This document shows positions 1 through 13,365 of a stretch of 64,000 bases of DNA, piece by piece. The notes under the pieces were generated by a model. That model was not told the DNA's origin. It saw only the letters and a list, made by a program, of their open reading frames with translations, and made no database searches. This DNA comes from Leucaena leucocephala. Lineage: Eukaryota > Streptophyta > Magnoliopsida > Fabales > Fabaceae. A program made the position numbers and the translations under genes. Numbering within the stretch: the stretch's first letter is position 1; every line of letters starts with the position of its first letter. The stretch lies in contig CM073550.1 of the NCBI GenBank assembly GCA_037074615.1, positions 13,162,001-13,226,000 on the forward strand. The letters are read 5' to 3'.

Positions 1-1127
1 AAAATTAATTAAATTAGTTAATATAGTATTTTTTTTTCTAAAATACTTTAACCATATTCTTTAATTTATTCTCAATTTTTCTTATTTAATTATTATCGAT
101 GGAGTATTAATATGTGTAATTTAAAAAATAGATAAATATAGAAAATAAATATTATATTTAGGACTAATATTATTGATGCTAATGAAATGGGGTTTCATAA
201 TGTTATTTGCAGGGGCTGCAAATTTCATCTTGTGAGAAATTTGAAATTCATTCAAGGCCTATTGTGATGTGAAGTAGTAAAAAATATTAATGAAGCAAAT
301 AGCCAAGTATAAGTACTGAAATAAGAATAAAGAGAAGCAAATATGATCTTGCAATAGCCATGGTAACAGCAAATAAATATGCCATAAATGTAAGAGAGAA
401 ATGATAAGTCTCCAAAAATTGAATTAATGATAGTTAGATTCCTTTAAAACTTTCCTGGAAAAAAAAAGAGTTGCAAATAACAATCTAAACAGACACAAAA
501 TTGAAATAAATATTTGCAACTCAATTTTTAAAAAAAAATTATCAGAAATCTAACTGTTACTAATTCAATCTTCTGATAACTTACCGTCATTCTCCCTAAA
601 ATGGGCAATTTTAACCTAAATTAGTTTAAATGAAAAGCCATTATGAAAATCAGTGCCTAGGCAACTTTGAAGATAACTTGCCAGCTCAATATTTCATGGT
701 CACAATCAGAACAAGTATGAAAACAAATTACAGATAGCTGTATTATACATAATATTTACATTAATTAAACTGATATTCCATTCGTCACTGTACATACATT
801 TCTGGAAATTCCATGAAAAAGAAACAGAGGTTCCTCCTCCGCACCAGACTTGTTTGCATTTCCCGACGATTGATCCACTTACCATCCCATGGATAAAAGC
901 ATTGTTCTTTCATATATTCATTTCTGGAAAAATCCCCAAGTGTCATATAGTGTTAGTGTATAGATAACAATTTGCCACATGGATCCCGGTGCCACCATTT
1001 CGTGTACTGTACATGGACATCATACTTAAGAATTTCTCTCACTGTTTTGAAGCAGAAAGCACTGTAAATAAAGTTGGTTCTAGCTTGTGGATGGTTTGGT
1101 ATTTTTGTAGTTTGACAGGTTTCTGTG
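1..1127. other. AT-rich flank and 3' UTR zone downstream of the hydrolase gene
   Basis: No coding exon, RNA gene or mobile element could be supported here. The part next to 1128 must include the 3' UTR of the minus-strand alpha/beta hydrolase gene. Short open frames in this stretch lack codon structure or family similarity. Confidence 0.5.
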
Positions 1128-3742
1128 TCATGACTTGTGGAAATCAAATATGACATTCTGAATCTGCTCCTTGATAGAAGGTGAGTGAGTACATGAATGT
1201 GGTCCAATAAGGAATGTTTTTAAGTGCTTGGCAAACTCTTTAGGCTTCTCTATATTCAGAGCATGCCCTGCATTCTTAATAACTGCCATTTGAGCAGTTT
1301 CTCCAATATGACTGTTCCAAAAACATCCACATTAATTTCAATCGTTTTTTCTTTCAAATGATGCAGATGCAAATTATGAGTAATAAAACCTCACCTCTTT
1401 AATCTGAAGGCTAATTCCAGAGGGAACACCTGATCTTGGTCTCCCCATAAAATTAATGTGGACTGTTCCAATTGAATCCCACAATATTTTAAAAATTCAG
1501 AGAGACGACTATTAGAAGGCAAGTATATTTTTTTTTTATACATCAGAAAAGAAAGGACAGAGCCTAAATCGAGAACAAACTAAGAAACAGCATTAATGCT
1601 ATATATATTATCAACTCCGTTTTCTTTTGATTCACTGGCTCATTTTGAGAACTAGGAGACAATGCATCAAGAGTAGGAGGCAAATTGTTCGGCTTTGTAG
1701 TAACTTGTAACCGGTAAGATATGCATTTTAGTCTGAGATTCTAATAACTATGGTATGCTTGTTTCTCTATAGTTTGTATCCTTGAAGTAAAAGATAAAAT
1801 AATAATAATAAGGGAAAAAAACTTTTATGGCAAATAATCCACCGAGTGTGACTAGTGTTAAGGACAATGTGTAGTTTCTAGAACTTCCTGAGTTTGAATC
1901 TCTGTTCCATTATTGTACCATAAGAAATGAATGACAGATTAAACATAGTAGAAACGGTAGCTAACTTAGATATTATAAGCCAAAAAGAAATAAATAGCAC
2001 TGACATACTATTTTATTACAATCAAAAGCACAATGCAGTTTTCAGGTGTTTCATATCTAAATTTTCAATAAAATTATGACGTGCAAGGACCTTTTTAAGA
2101 GATTGAATAATATAACAGTATATTGTAATAAATGTTCAACGATGTTATGTTTTGGTAAAGATCTCGACAGCTTCAGAAAACATAATCAAGAACAAATAGG
2201 GCGTAGAAAGAATTGGCTGTGTTCCTCCGCTTTCATATTTAAAGTCCGCAGCTAAGATACGTTTAAAACTTGTCTATCAGTACGCATGCCTGACATTTAT
2301 GTCCTGTAAACAGTGAGGAATCTACCTGGTTGATCTTGGGAAGGTCGGAAAGTTGTCGACCTTTGAGTATTGATGCAATGAGTTCTTTCTTCTCTTCAAC
2401 ATGTTCCATACACATCACCTGTCCAAATTAATTAACAAGAACACAGTTATGATCTGGGAAGATGAAGAGATTAATTTTATCAATGCTGAATTACAGAATA
2501 ATAATGTCTAAAAATCCGTTAATCTTTGGTATCAGTACTAGCCTCAAGCATAAGAATTCCAGCCTCTTAAAATTAAGTATGAGCTTTAAGCTCATTTTGT
2601 TGGTTTGACCTCTTTCTGAATGCATGTTCAAGCACAGAATCCTCAAGAATGATTCATCTTTTGAGCATTTAGCTGAAAATTTCTTTTTACAATCGCATTC
2701 TTATGGTAATTCCCTTCAATTCATTTGCAGTAGCCTTCATTTGTCAAGCCAAAGTGAATCTTGATTATATCCCTAACTCTCAAAATTAATGAAGATATTC
2801 TACAGTTTTCATACATAAATGAAACACGGGCCATAATCTAAAATAGTGCAGCATTGCCGTATATTGAAATAATACACACCCCAGCTATAACATATCTTCT
2901 TATCAACTTAAACTAAAACATTTGTGCACGCATTACGTGCAACAATGACCACCCTTATCCCACTAGGCGGGTTGGGCTACATAGATTGCAGCTGTTCCAT
3001 TGTGTTCTATCATCTATCAACAACCAAATATTTAGATAAAATGTCAACCAAAAGATCCACTCAATGAAGAAGAATTGCTATAGCTTGTATTATATATGAA
3101 AATTACCTCAATGAAATCAGTAAGGAACCAAGAAGGCACGCCTCTTGCAGGCCTCACAAACGAAAACCGCATCAGTTCCCTCAGCTTCTCAGGCGTCTGT
3201 GGCACCAAAATGCTGGTAGCCTCATCCAAATCCGAAACCTTAAATAATCCATTTTTCATATCCTGTTCTTCCAAGCAAACCCCAGAGCAACACAATACCA
3301 ATTTATCCACCGCGTCAGGGAACTGAGCGGCCACACTGTACCCCACAAAGCCACCATAACTAATCCCCACCACATTCATCCTCCAGACCCCATGTGCTTC
3401 CATCAGCTTCTTCACGCATACAGCCTGAAACGACTCAGACCGCTCGGGACGCGACGTAGATGACTCGCCGAAGAAGAGGAGGTCCGGCACGAAGACGTTA
3501 AAACGCGGGACAAAGTGCCGAAGGTATTCGCCGTATTGCCACATAGCATTTGCACCAAATCCATGGATGAGAATAAGCGAGGGTTTGTTCGGTTTTGGGG
3601 ATTTGGGAACCCAGCAATGCATAGTGGTTCCATCACCGAGGTCGTTAATAACCGATCGGAGGCCGGCGTTCGTGAATGAATAACGGTAAAGCCAATCTCT
3701 GTACACAGTAAAGCTGAAACATCTAGATGCTTTAGGAAACAT
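1128..3742 (-). CDS. alpha/beta hydrolase fold protein, 4 exons, 326 aa
   Basis: Predicted serine hydrolase of the alpha/beta fold, of the plant group often annotated as monoacylglycerol lipase-like or epoxide hydrolase-like; the substrate cannot be told from sequence. Exons on the minus strand: 3742-3107, 2418-2326, 1462-1395 and 1311-1128. All introns are GT-AG and the phases join into 981 nt (326 codons plus TGA). Visible landmarks are the oxyanion-hole motif HGFG (residues 60-63), the nucleophile elbow GISYGG with Ser128, the acid in WGDQDQVFP (exon 3), and the catalytic His in NAGHALNIEKP (exon 4). The start at 3742 gives the family-typical N-terminus MFPKASRCFSFTVYRDWLYR. No signal peptide or membrane anchor is obvious. 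The triad is complete and nothing is broken, so the gene is probably active. Expression control cannot be read from the sequence. Confidence 0.9.
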
Positions 3743-4560
3743 GACGAGGGGTTTTAAATCTGAAAAACTTCACACAAAAAATTGAAAAATGGGATCGTTA
3801 TTTTTCTTCTGTGAAAATCAATTGGGTCTCTTTCTCTTCTATTCTCTTCTAATCTATTGTGGGTTGAATCGGTGGAGGTTTTCTGTTCCTTTATTGTCGT
3901 CTTTCTGGCGAAGAATTAAGCGAAGCGTATAATATTATTGATGACAAATGAAAGAGAAACAGGACGTGGCGAGAGAAGATGAAGCGGAAGAGGCATTGAC
4001 ATGCAGAGATTGAGAATTGCCAATTCAGGAAACTGATCCATGCAGCGAGTTTTCTGTTTGTTTGGTTTCGAGAATATGATATTCCTGAGAGTTTTTAAGG
4101 ACAAGAAAGAGTGAAAGCATTTATTGGCCAAACAGTTATTGATATTGCAGAGTGATTTTTGGGTATTTTAAGGTTGGATATATTTCGGCCGGAAAGATAG
4201 GTTGTGTTTTTTCAATTTTTATTTATTCTAAAATTACTCTCTTTAAAATTAGTAGTCTCAGAAGCTATTGTTGCAAATAAATAAAGCTAATATTTTAGAG
4301 GTTTATTTATTTTTAAGGAAGTTTATATTTAGTTTAAACTTCTGTATCTGTTGTGCTATTAAACTAATAGGTTACTAAAAAAGAAATTGAGAATTGCATC
4401 CCCAAATTAAAAAAAAAGAAAAAGATATTGAGAAGACAGTTATATTTAGAGAGGATTAGCAGGATTCTATATTGAGTGAAATACCGCTTAAAGAAATAAT
4501 GAATACAAATTGATTTCATTAACATAAACAAGTTATTATTGATTATTTTCACCCCTACCT
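3743..4560. other. 5' flank and promoter zone of the hydrolase gene
   Basis: This lies upstream of the minus-strand hydrolase start codon. It holds CT-rich leader-like sequence near 3780-3860 and no gene. Open frames here are short and of low complexity. Confidence 0.35.
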
Positions 4561-5135
4561 AAAATTGGGAAAATATACTCAACCAACGGGCTAGGCCCGT
4601 TTTCTAGTAAAATGAATTAGGAATGGGCTATACAGCCCGCCCCTCCTAGCCTGCCAGTGTTGGTAGATTAGCCCGTTTTTAAGTGACTTAGTCCGCAAAT
4701 TCATTTTTTTTTTAAAAAAATAAATTATTAATATTATTATTTATTTTATTCAAATATTACTTTGAATATTTTTATTATTGAATATTAGTAAAGATAACTA
4801 TTTATTTATTAATATGTGTTAACCTATTATAATTTATTAATATTATGTTAATGTTTATTTATATTTATAGTTATAAAATTTAAGATTTTTTTATAAAAAG
4901 TAGAAATTTTTAAGAGTATAACATTAACACTTTTTTTAATTATACTAATATAACATCATAAATTTTTTATTAGTATTCTAAAAATTTAGAAATATTTTTT
5001 TTAAAATATTAAAAAAAAAAAAGGGCAGGAAGGGGTGAGCTCGAACTGACAAAATGCTAGCCTATTTTGAGGCAGGCCGCACAGCTCACCCCAAAACAAG
5101 CTAACCCAGTTTTGACAAATCAACCTATTTTCCCA
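4561..5135. mobile_element. non-autonomous hAT-like element (MITE candidate)
   Basis: A 575-bp AT-rich block has GC-rich subterminal regions at both ends (around 4590-4680 and 5025-5105), unlike its surroundings. The outer ends match as short inverted repeats around GGGAAAATA (left) and TATTTTCCC (right). It is flanked by cccctacct (4552-4560) and cctctacct (5136-5144), which agree at 8 of 9 positions, as expected for a decayed 8-bp hAT target duplication. No transposase is encoded. The hAT assignment is inferred from the TSD length and the subterminal GC-rich repeats. Confidence 0.5.
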
Positions 5136-5751
5136 CCTCTACCTCTAGCCCTACCAAACATTTTTCATTTTTCTTATGAAAAATAAATTATAATCCCTTC
5201 AATAACAGCATGTAAATTAATTTACAATTATTTAAAACATTAGTTAGATTAATTATTTGTTAACAAAACATTATTTTTTTTATACACCGGAAAGTAAAAT
5301 AGCCTTTTTAATCATTATTGTCTTTAACATAAACCCTATCTAACTTTTTTTTCATGAGAGGAAAATAGTGCAAGAAATTTTTTATACATTTTAAAAGATA
5401 AAATAAATTAAAATTTTATATTTAAGATAAAATAAAACCCTCTAAATTAGCAAATATTGACAATTTATTTTGCTTCACAAAAATGCTATATGTTGATGTA
5501 GCTCACTTTCTGACGTTAGGCTGCTAAACATGAAATTCTGGTAATAAACGAATAAAAGGGTTATAATAATTTCCCTATAATTATTTTACAAAGCTATTCA
5601 TTCCCCCAATGACACCAAGTAGAATCATATCAAAAGTGGCAAATATACAAAAATATTATATCACCAAAAAATAAAATAAAATATACACAAAAAGGACCAA
5701 AATTTGCAGCACCCCATGAACATAGGCACGTCTGCTCCTTCCTCTTCCAAT

Positions 5752-8700
5752 TCAACTCATCAATTTTCTTATTCTTTTCTCAGCATCACTTGCAGTCTTG
5801 TTCTGTGGCTCAAGAACCAGAGCATGCTTGAAATCTGCGTAGCATGACAAATTAACATAGGTAAGAAGAAAATTGTTGACCATATAAAATATGAAGTAAA
5901 TATACCAATTATTCCCCCCCCCCTCCCCCTAAAATCTCAATATTTTCATTCTGCAGTAGTAAAAAAACTCACAGCTCCAAGAATCAGGAAACAAATATGA
6001 AATGCAAGTTTAGGCAATGTAGGACATCTAAATCTAAAATACAGGAAATTGACTGGAGATGGCCCTTGCAAAGAACCATTGGCACATTTCCCAGCCAGTT
6101 TTTTAACGAAATTTCAGGTGATTCTTTAAATCAGGACACACCTTCTAAAGCCTCTTTATACCGTAGTTGTGATTCTCTAGCAGTTCCACGTCTCAGATAT
6201 GCCTTCACATTCTGCATGGAAATAACAATACACTATTCTTAACAAAATTGAGAGGCAATGTAAAATAGTTATAGCTGGCAGATTTGGCTGGTATTTAGTG
6301 ATAAGAACAATTAATTCAGTTCCTACTCCTTAAGACATACCCTTCAGATATCATGGTGTGACCAGAACTTCGATTTTCTTTTTTCCCCCCTTTCAGTAAT
6401 AGAACCTTTTTTTTTTGGGGGGGGGGGGTTTGGTGGGAGGGGAGAAATTACTATAAGATCTCAAAGAAGACATTTAATCACTCAAAAGTCTAATAACAAT
6501 TGAGAAATATGCAATGACAAGTTCAAATACAGAAAATGACATGTTTACGTTGCTCACTTGTCATTAGGACTTTTTGGTAATTAAATCTTCTTTTTAGGAC
6601 CTCAAAGTAATTATCCTTTTTTGTTCTTGGCAATAGGACTTTACATATTGTAACATTCATCAAAATTATAATTTCATAAAAGTAGTCACTGCCACTTGCC
6701 CATCTTCATACCTTCTTATCATGTAGTATAGCTTTATTGCAGTCTTCTTCCGCTTCCTGATAGCTAAAAATCCCACAATGGAAGCACATGTCAGAAAGAG
6801 AAAAGAACATAAAAGATGGAAGTACAAATTGACAAAATGGTAAAAACTCCATACCATCCTAGCTTTAGGTAAGCAACTGCTCGATTGGAATAGTAAGTTG
6901 CATTCATCCCATTCAGATTGATAGCCTCAGTATAGTAATTAACCGCCTTATTCCACTGCCTTCCCTTAAATGCTGCATTTCCCTGAATAAGATTCTTCGA
7001 TTAGAAACCATGAGATGCCAAAATCTACAAACCTACCTACTCCCTATTGCAGCATCTTACACATTCGACCATAGGATCTTGAAGAGCTTAGATAAAATAA
7101 AATTCACCCAAGAGCTAAAAAAGATGCTATCAAAATGCTCTAAAGAAAGTGCGTAAAATTGAAACTCATAATCAGCCCATCTCATAATACTTAGTAAAAT
7201 ACACATAAAACTGATTACGAACACAAACAACTGGGCTGGGCTTATTACACAAATGAATTAGCATTGCATTTAAATATCACACTTCTAAAACACCATTTTT
7301 CATGGTCTAAGGTAAAAACCTATTTAGCAACTTAGAAGATTCATAAATATCATCCCCTTTTCACTAAAGGTGATAAATTATTTCTGAACTTTTTCTCTGG
7401 CCTGAATTATTTCCGAACCTCAAATGATAAAGCATTTAGGTTAATGTCAGGGCAATTAGGTCTACATTAGCTTAAATCAAAGAAACATAAAAAAAATGCG
7501 ATATTTACATAATTGACTTCAAAATCTTCAAATCTGAAACTTGAAAACTGCTCATGGCATGATAATTATGCTTCCAAAATGAAACTTGACATTATGAAGG
7601 TTAAATAAAATTAACAATTTTTTTAGGCAAAAATGTCTAGGATGATAAAATGCCAAGAGAAAACCAACCTTCTCCTTCAGAAGTTCTGAAGTTTCTATAT
7701 TGCCATTCGTATCTGAGAATGACAAAGAACAGGAGGATACATCACTAACTTGCTGTTGAAGAGTAGCATGCATATCCAAGACCGTATCAAGAAGAAATTT
7801 ATCAGCTCCATGGAAAGAGATGAATGAGACAGAAACAGGACAATCGTTGAAATCCCCTAATGGAATTGTAACCTGCAAATAATGTAAGACTACTGTATAA
7901 GTCAATCAAAATGTGAAGTGTCAGATCAATAATTAATAGAGAAAGGGAAAAAAGGATCATATCTAAATCCTAAAACATTTTCAATTACCTGACAACACCC
8001 AGACATACTAGAAATGCTTGTTAATGCAAAAGTTCTGTCACAAAACTCAGAAGATAACCTTTTCTTTGTATTAAGCTTTAAAGGACTGTCTGCAACAGTG
8101 GGAATAACTAGTATTCCACCGTCCTGGTACAATCAAAACAGAGTTGGTAAGAAGCTAACATGTGCAGACAGTAGAACTGCCAAATTATTCTGCCACTTCA
8201 TAAGAGAATCAAAGATCTCGGTTATCCTCCAATGAGTAAAATACCGTCTCAAGAATTTTAAGTCATACAAATTATTTTGCCAAATTTCCTGGAATGATAT
8301 TTGATGGCAACTTGAAAAACCAACATCCATGATGAATGATCAGCTGATAAATAACTTCAACCCTAAATCATTTTGTTTAGGGTGCCCTTAAACTTGTCAC
8401 TATTCCTGTTGCCTGAGGGAAAAAGGTATTGATATTGAAGTGAACTCATTCCTGACAAAGTCCTCTTAAACCAATGACCATAATACTCTCCAGCTAAGGC
8501 ATATAAGCGAGCGTTCTCCAGTTCCATTTATTACCACATTCAAAATTAAGGACATCTTTTTTAAATGGGGCTGATACGAATAGTTAGAACAAATTCAAAT
8601 CCAAGTCGACGGTTCAGATTCATAACAATTGTTTCCTCCATGAAAGTGGTCAAATTCTGAGAAGATATCTTCATGGATGTTCCAGATGTTTCTTATAAAT

Positions 8701-11700
8701 TAAGAAACTATTGCGATAAGATGTTTAGGACTTACAACTTTATATTCTAATACAAGCTGTTCACATAAACAAAGACTTGTCATGCTTAGTTGCAATAGGA
8801 TTCGCTCCTATCCAAATGATGTTACAGGGGTAAGGATTACTTGCTTCTCAAGAAATTTCAGAGGCAAATTAGAAAACAGAATGAAAAATAGTTAGGATAT
8901 CAACTATAAGAACAGAAAACAAACCAATAAATAATTGGTCATTCTAATATCAGGAAATCTGTAAGAGAAAGGAAAATATCAACAACATAACTTTGTATTT
9001 CATTTTTGGTGTAAAATCATTTAAATCTTGAATTATTAATAAACTCACTATAACACTACTGAGGGAATCACCACATGTTATGATACCTTCAATAAACTTT
9101 GAAAAGCACCTCGCATCTCATTCTTAACTTTGTACAGTGTTTTTATGTTATCATATGCGGCACCCGTGGCTGCACTAACAAGATCAAACACATCACAACC
9201 TAACCGAGGCTTGACTGATTCAATCCACTCTTCATGATTTGTTTTAAACTCATATCTGAAAAGAAGATGCAAGCATCATTTAGTTTGTCAAAAAGAATCA
9301 ACCTCTGAACAGAAATTTTTAATATAGTATATTTTAACAAAAAATAGGGATATGGCCACATGACATGACATGTACTTGAAAGAGCATCCACCATGAATTG
9401 CAAAGAACACTAAGAAGCCTTTTAAATATGATACGGAGAATCTCTTATAAATCCCAATCCCCCCCCCCTAAAAACAAAAGTTTTCCCAGTAAGCTTCATT
9501 GTCTTTATTTTTTGTCCACTTATCTTTGTACTTGCATATCAATATTTTATCCTTTCTTGCGAAACATCTTTTTTTTTCTACTTAGTAACTTTCTTTTATC
9601 AAAAAGAAACATAAATAAACATCACATACAATATCAAATATAGTATAATTTATTGGAGCTTAGATGATGAAACCTTAAAACATCTTTTTTTTCTACTTAG
9701 TAACTTTCTTTTATCAAAAAGAAACATAAATAAACATCACATACAATATCAAATATAGTATAATTTATTGGAGCTTAGATGATGAAACCTTAAAACATGT
9801 AGATTACCCTTGTAACGAAAACATGACAGAAGAGAGAGCTTTCAATAGGAATGCTCCATTTTGTTGGTGGGTTGATTGTTCACAATATCCTTTTAGACTA
9901 GGTACATTAGAAGCGATATACTGACAAAGATTCATATGATTTGATGACTGATCTGTAAAACCAAAAGGACCAAAACACTTCAGTGGTTAATACTGACAAG
10001 CATCAATAATTCTTTTAAACAAGTAGAAGCATTTGATAAAATCAGTGGTTTAATATTAGACCATATTCTCAGGAAGGATGACAGAACAGAAAGAACAACA
10101 AATCAATCTTCAAAGGTTCAAGAACTTACACCCAGACAGATTCTCAATAGCTTTGCTAATTGCGAATACTGTCTTCTGCATAGGAACTTTAGACAACTGA
10201 AAGAGATCATCAGCGAATATAATACGCCTTGCTCTTCTGGGCTCCACTGAGTTCAACTTAAGTAGAACATCTCCAACATAACACAGTACAGATGGATCAC
10301 GGGCAAACCATCCTGACACATTAAAAAGGAAGAAGAATAAGCAGTTGGAAAAATAAGACTTTAATATTTCCTTTAAAAAAAAAAGATAGAGTCTCAGTTC
10401 ACAAGACTGACCTTTTGGGAATGAAAGATCATTTTACAACAGGTAAAAGAAAGAGAACTGCTTTAAAGAATAATATACTAAAAATGAGAATGAGAAAGGC
10501 CACAAGATGAAGCTGCAGAAAAGCAAATATGCAACATAGAAGACCAATCTCCCTGAAAATCAGAAAAGGAAAAAATTCCTTTTAAACACCCACACACGCA
10601 ACACCAAAGTGAACCCATAAATACCACTTCATCCCCTGGCAAATGCCACAGCATTGAAACTATGCGAAACACTACAGGAGTAAGAATCATCTATAAAGTC
10701 AATCGGTGTATCTAATTGCTCCAATTAAACAGTTTCAAATCAAAGCAGCAGCAACATATAATAATGCTTCATACCAACAGTGTCTAAGCTTTGCGCATGT
10801 GGAAGAACCCCAACTGCGGATACAACCCCATGAGATGGACGAAATCCAAGAATACCACAAAAGGATGCTGGTATTCGTACACCTCCTGTAGTATCAGTAC
10901 CTACAAAAACACAATATTCATCTATGTTCACATATATTAAGAAACAAAAGCAGATGGTTCTCATCAGCACAATATTAGTCGCAACTGCAAATAAGCATAT
11001 TCACGATAAAACAAGAAACATGCATAGGGAGCAATGCTACACATACAAATTGAAGAAACCGCAATACTAAACTAAGAATCCCGAAATCGATGCTGCTATT
11101 ATATATAGACCAACAACTATGAAACTAAATTTACTGTCAGCAAGTTGGTGCTCAAGTCAAACAGTGAGAAGCATTAAAATTAGGTCTAAGGAACCAGGAA
11201 AAAGAGATAATTCTTTCATACATGTAGATGTTATACAAGAATTGAAAAGGACAAATGAGAGGCAAATTCTCCAAGCATCTAATCTAATTTCAAATTTAAT
11301 ATCACAAGTCACATATTTATCAAAATGCACTAACAATACGAAGAGGCAGACCCAAAGTGACAAAATAATTATTAAAAAAATTAATCGTCAAATACACTAA
11401 TTAGCATTTCAAGCAATTAAAGATGACCAAGCAAACTCACCAATGGAAAAGTCAACAAGCCCAGCAGCAACTGCAACGGCTGAACCACTAGAAGAACCTC
11501 CTGGGATACACGATGGCATCTGAGGATTCATTGGAGTTCCATAGTGCTTGTTCTCACCCGAAATTCTGACAATGTCTTGAACAAATCACTTCTAAAGGTC
11601 TTTATACAGCTGATTAATGGAAGTAATGGACATAAAGATTCCTACCCAAAAGACAATTCATCCATAACAGTCTTCCCAACGCAAGTAGCCCCGCCCTTCA

Positions 11701-12226
11701 ACAGAGCAGTCACCACCACAGCAGTCTTCTCCGCCGCCTCATGTGTCCTCTTCCAATCCGGATTTCCAAACCCCGTGACGTAGTCCTTCACATCAAATCT
11801 GCCAATCACCAGAACAAGCATTGCACGATAAACTAAAAATAAATTAAACAGACCAAGCCACACACTCACACACTGACATCAAAGACTATTACAATCAGCG
11901 AAATTCCCTTTAATATTTTTCAAATAAATGAGGAAAAAGAAAAGGAAGTAGAAAAGAGATATTAGGTCTCAAGAAACAAACATGTCGGCCATGGCAAACG
12001 TTACTCCAGAAAGCGTTTGCTTGGCTGCAGGAGGGGGAGGTTGAGGGAAAGGCAGTAGCTCAAAACGCTCAATAAAAGCACCAAGACCCTCTTTCAAAGC
12101 CTTCACCTTTCGTCGTCTCCTCCGCGTCTCCGCCAGAACCACGATCCCTGCAACACCGATTCCGATGACTAACCAGAGTTTCGGGTTGGAAGCATTCTCC
12201 TTAATAAGCTTTAATGATTTGGACAT
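5752..12226 (-). CDS. OM64: outer mitochondrial membrane protein OM64 (Toc64-like, amidase fold plus TPR), 13 exons, 605 aa
   Basis: Receptor-type import component of the plant outer mitochondrial membrane; in this family the TPR domain binds Hsp90/Hsp70-delivered precursors. Exons: 12226-11982, 11798-11646, 11565-11441, 10900-10775, 10312-10130, 9952-9808, 9255-9087, 8123-7989, 7872-7669, 6982-6855, 6763-6712, 6211-6142, 5834-5752. They total 1818 nt with consistent phases. An N-terminal anchor (about residues 17-33, LWLVIGIGVAGIVVLAE) is followed by a basic stretch RRRRRK. The amidase-like domain runs to about 490, and TPRs from 496 to the end (GNAAFKGRQWNKAVNYYTEA, then NRAVAYLKLG, LRRGTARES). 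The amidase signature GGSSSGSA (155-162) is kept, but the nucleophile position reads GTDTTGGVRIP, with Gly181 in place of Ser, so it is probably not an enzyme. The length matches the family. The N-terminus and domain order point to mitochondrial OM64 rather than chloroplast Toc64-III. No defects seen. Confidence 0.93.
9562..9796. repeat. tandem duplication, about 116-119 bp, two copies, inside OM64 intron 6
   Basis: The stretch that begins aaacatctttttttt at 9562 and runs through ggagcttagatgatgaaacc is repeated almost perfectly straight after, from about 9678. The copies differ mainly by one T in the poly-T run (9 versus 8). It lies between exon 6 (ends 9808) and exon 7 (starts 9255) of the minus-strand gene, so it does not touch coding sequence. 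Confidence 0.9.
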
Positions 12227-12587
12227 GATCGAACACAGAGAAAGAGAGGAAGCGTATGTAAGAAGGGAATATTAGAAAACGTTGAGAGATATTCGAGGGT
12301 TTTGGGAGGGTTTTAGAAGAGAGGAACGGAGGCTACAAGTGCGTCGCCCAGTAAAGGAAATGGTACCATGCGTTTTCACCCTTGAAGTAATAGTCACTCG
12401 TTCAGACCAAAAAAAAGGGCTGCAGTCAGAGAAGACCGTGCAATGCTCTGGCCTCTGAAAATAGGAATATTATTGAATGAAATACATTTATTTATTATTT
12501 AAAAAAGAAATTCGTAAAATTTCCTCAAAATTATTAAATTTTAATCCAATATTAATATTTTTTAACTGAGATCTAATGACAGAAGCT

Positions 12588-12984
12588 CAATTGAGGAGAT
12601 TTGAAACCTCCTCACTTTCCTTCCTATCCACTTCTCATCTCAATCATTTCAACCGATAAATTGAAATATGAGTGGTCTTAATTTAATATTTCATAAAATT
12701 ATTTTTAAATATTTATTACAATTTTCAAATTCCATAACTAAAATTAGTTGTTTGAATCTATTTATTTATATATTTTATTTTAATTTTCAATCTACTAATG
12801 ATTTATTATTATATTTTTTTGTTATCTACCTTATTTATCGAAACTTTACCCTTTACATCTATATTCAATCCGCATCACGCACATGATTATAGTGAGTAAC
12901 CTGCTTACTAATGATTTAGATGAGAAGTGGGGAGAAAGTGGATGGCAAGGGACTGGGGAGAATCCTAATCCCCTCAATTTGGCC
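12588..12984. mobile_element. MITE-like inverted-repeat element (weak)
   Basis: About 400 bp, AT-rich in the middle. The left end (AATTGAGGAGATT, then CCACTTCTCATCTCAATCAT at about 12630-12650) reappears inverted at the right end (ATGATTTAGATGAGAAGTGG at about 12912, then AATCCCCTCAATTT near 12980). The roughly 60-70-bp arms are diverged and I see no convincing target duplication. It lies in the intergenic gap between OM64 and the RNase H-like fragment. Confidence 0.4.
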
Positions 12985-13019
12985 TCATCAATTAGATGTA
13001 TTAAGTTTTAATTGATTTC

Positions 13020-13365
13020 TGCGTTCATGACCGAGGCTTTCGTTGATAAGGTGAAATCGATTTATGCGTTCATGACCGAGGCTCTTGCAATGAAATGAGC
13101 AATTATGTTAGCTATTAATCTGGGTAATGCTAAAGTGATATTTGAGTCTGATTGTTTGCCACTCATCTCTTGCATCAACAAAGGCCAACAGAGTTTAGGT
13201 GAATGGAGTTGTAGGGATCTTGTTGAAGATATCTTGACTCTCTTAGCGTCTAATGCTGGGTTTTCTGTTCCCTTTACTCCTCGCAATGGGAACCATGTAG
13301 CTGCCTTCCCATGCACTATACCTAGAAATAATTCCTTTACTCGTTTGCATGCTAGCATGAGATGA
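13020..13365 (+). pseudogene. RNase H-like domain fragment from a plant LINE (relic)
   Basis: An open stretch from 13105 reads LAINLGNAKVIFESDCLPLI and ends in FTPRNGNHVA. These are hallmarks of the RNase H-like domain found at the end of plant LINE reverse transcriptases and in domesticated relatives. Just upstream the frame continues as ALAMK, a stop, then AIMLAINL; family members have Trp at the stop position (TGG to TGA), so the fragment is disabled. No reverse transcriptase precedes it. A 45-bp spaced direct repeat of TGCGTTCATGACCGAGGCT (about 13020 and 13065) lies at its 5' side. It is likely a dead-on-arrival LINE scrap. Confidence 0.6.

Noticed and set aside
6409..6430. Poly-T/poly-G run, and similar poly-C runs near 5917, 42731, 43893 and 51046
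   Set aside because: Homopolymer tracts of this kind are common in plant introns and prone to sequencing error; no G-quadruplex pattern with several separate runs.
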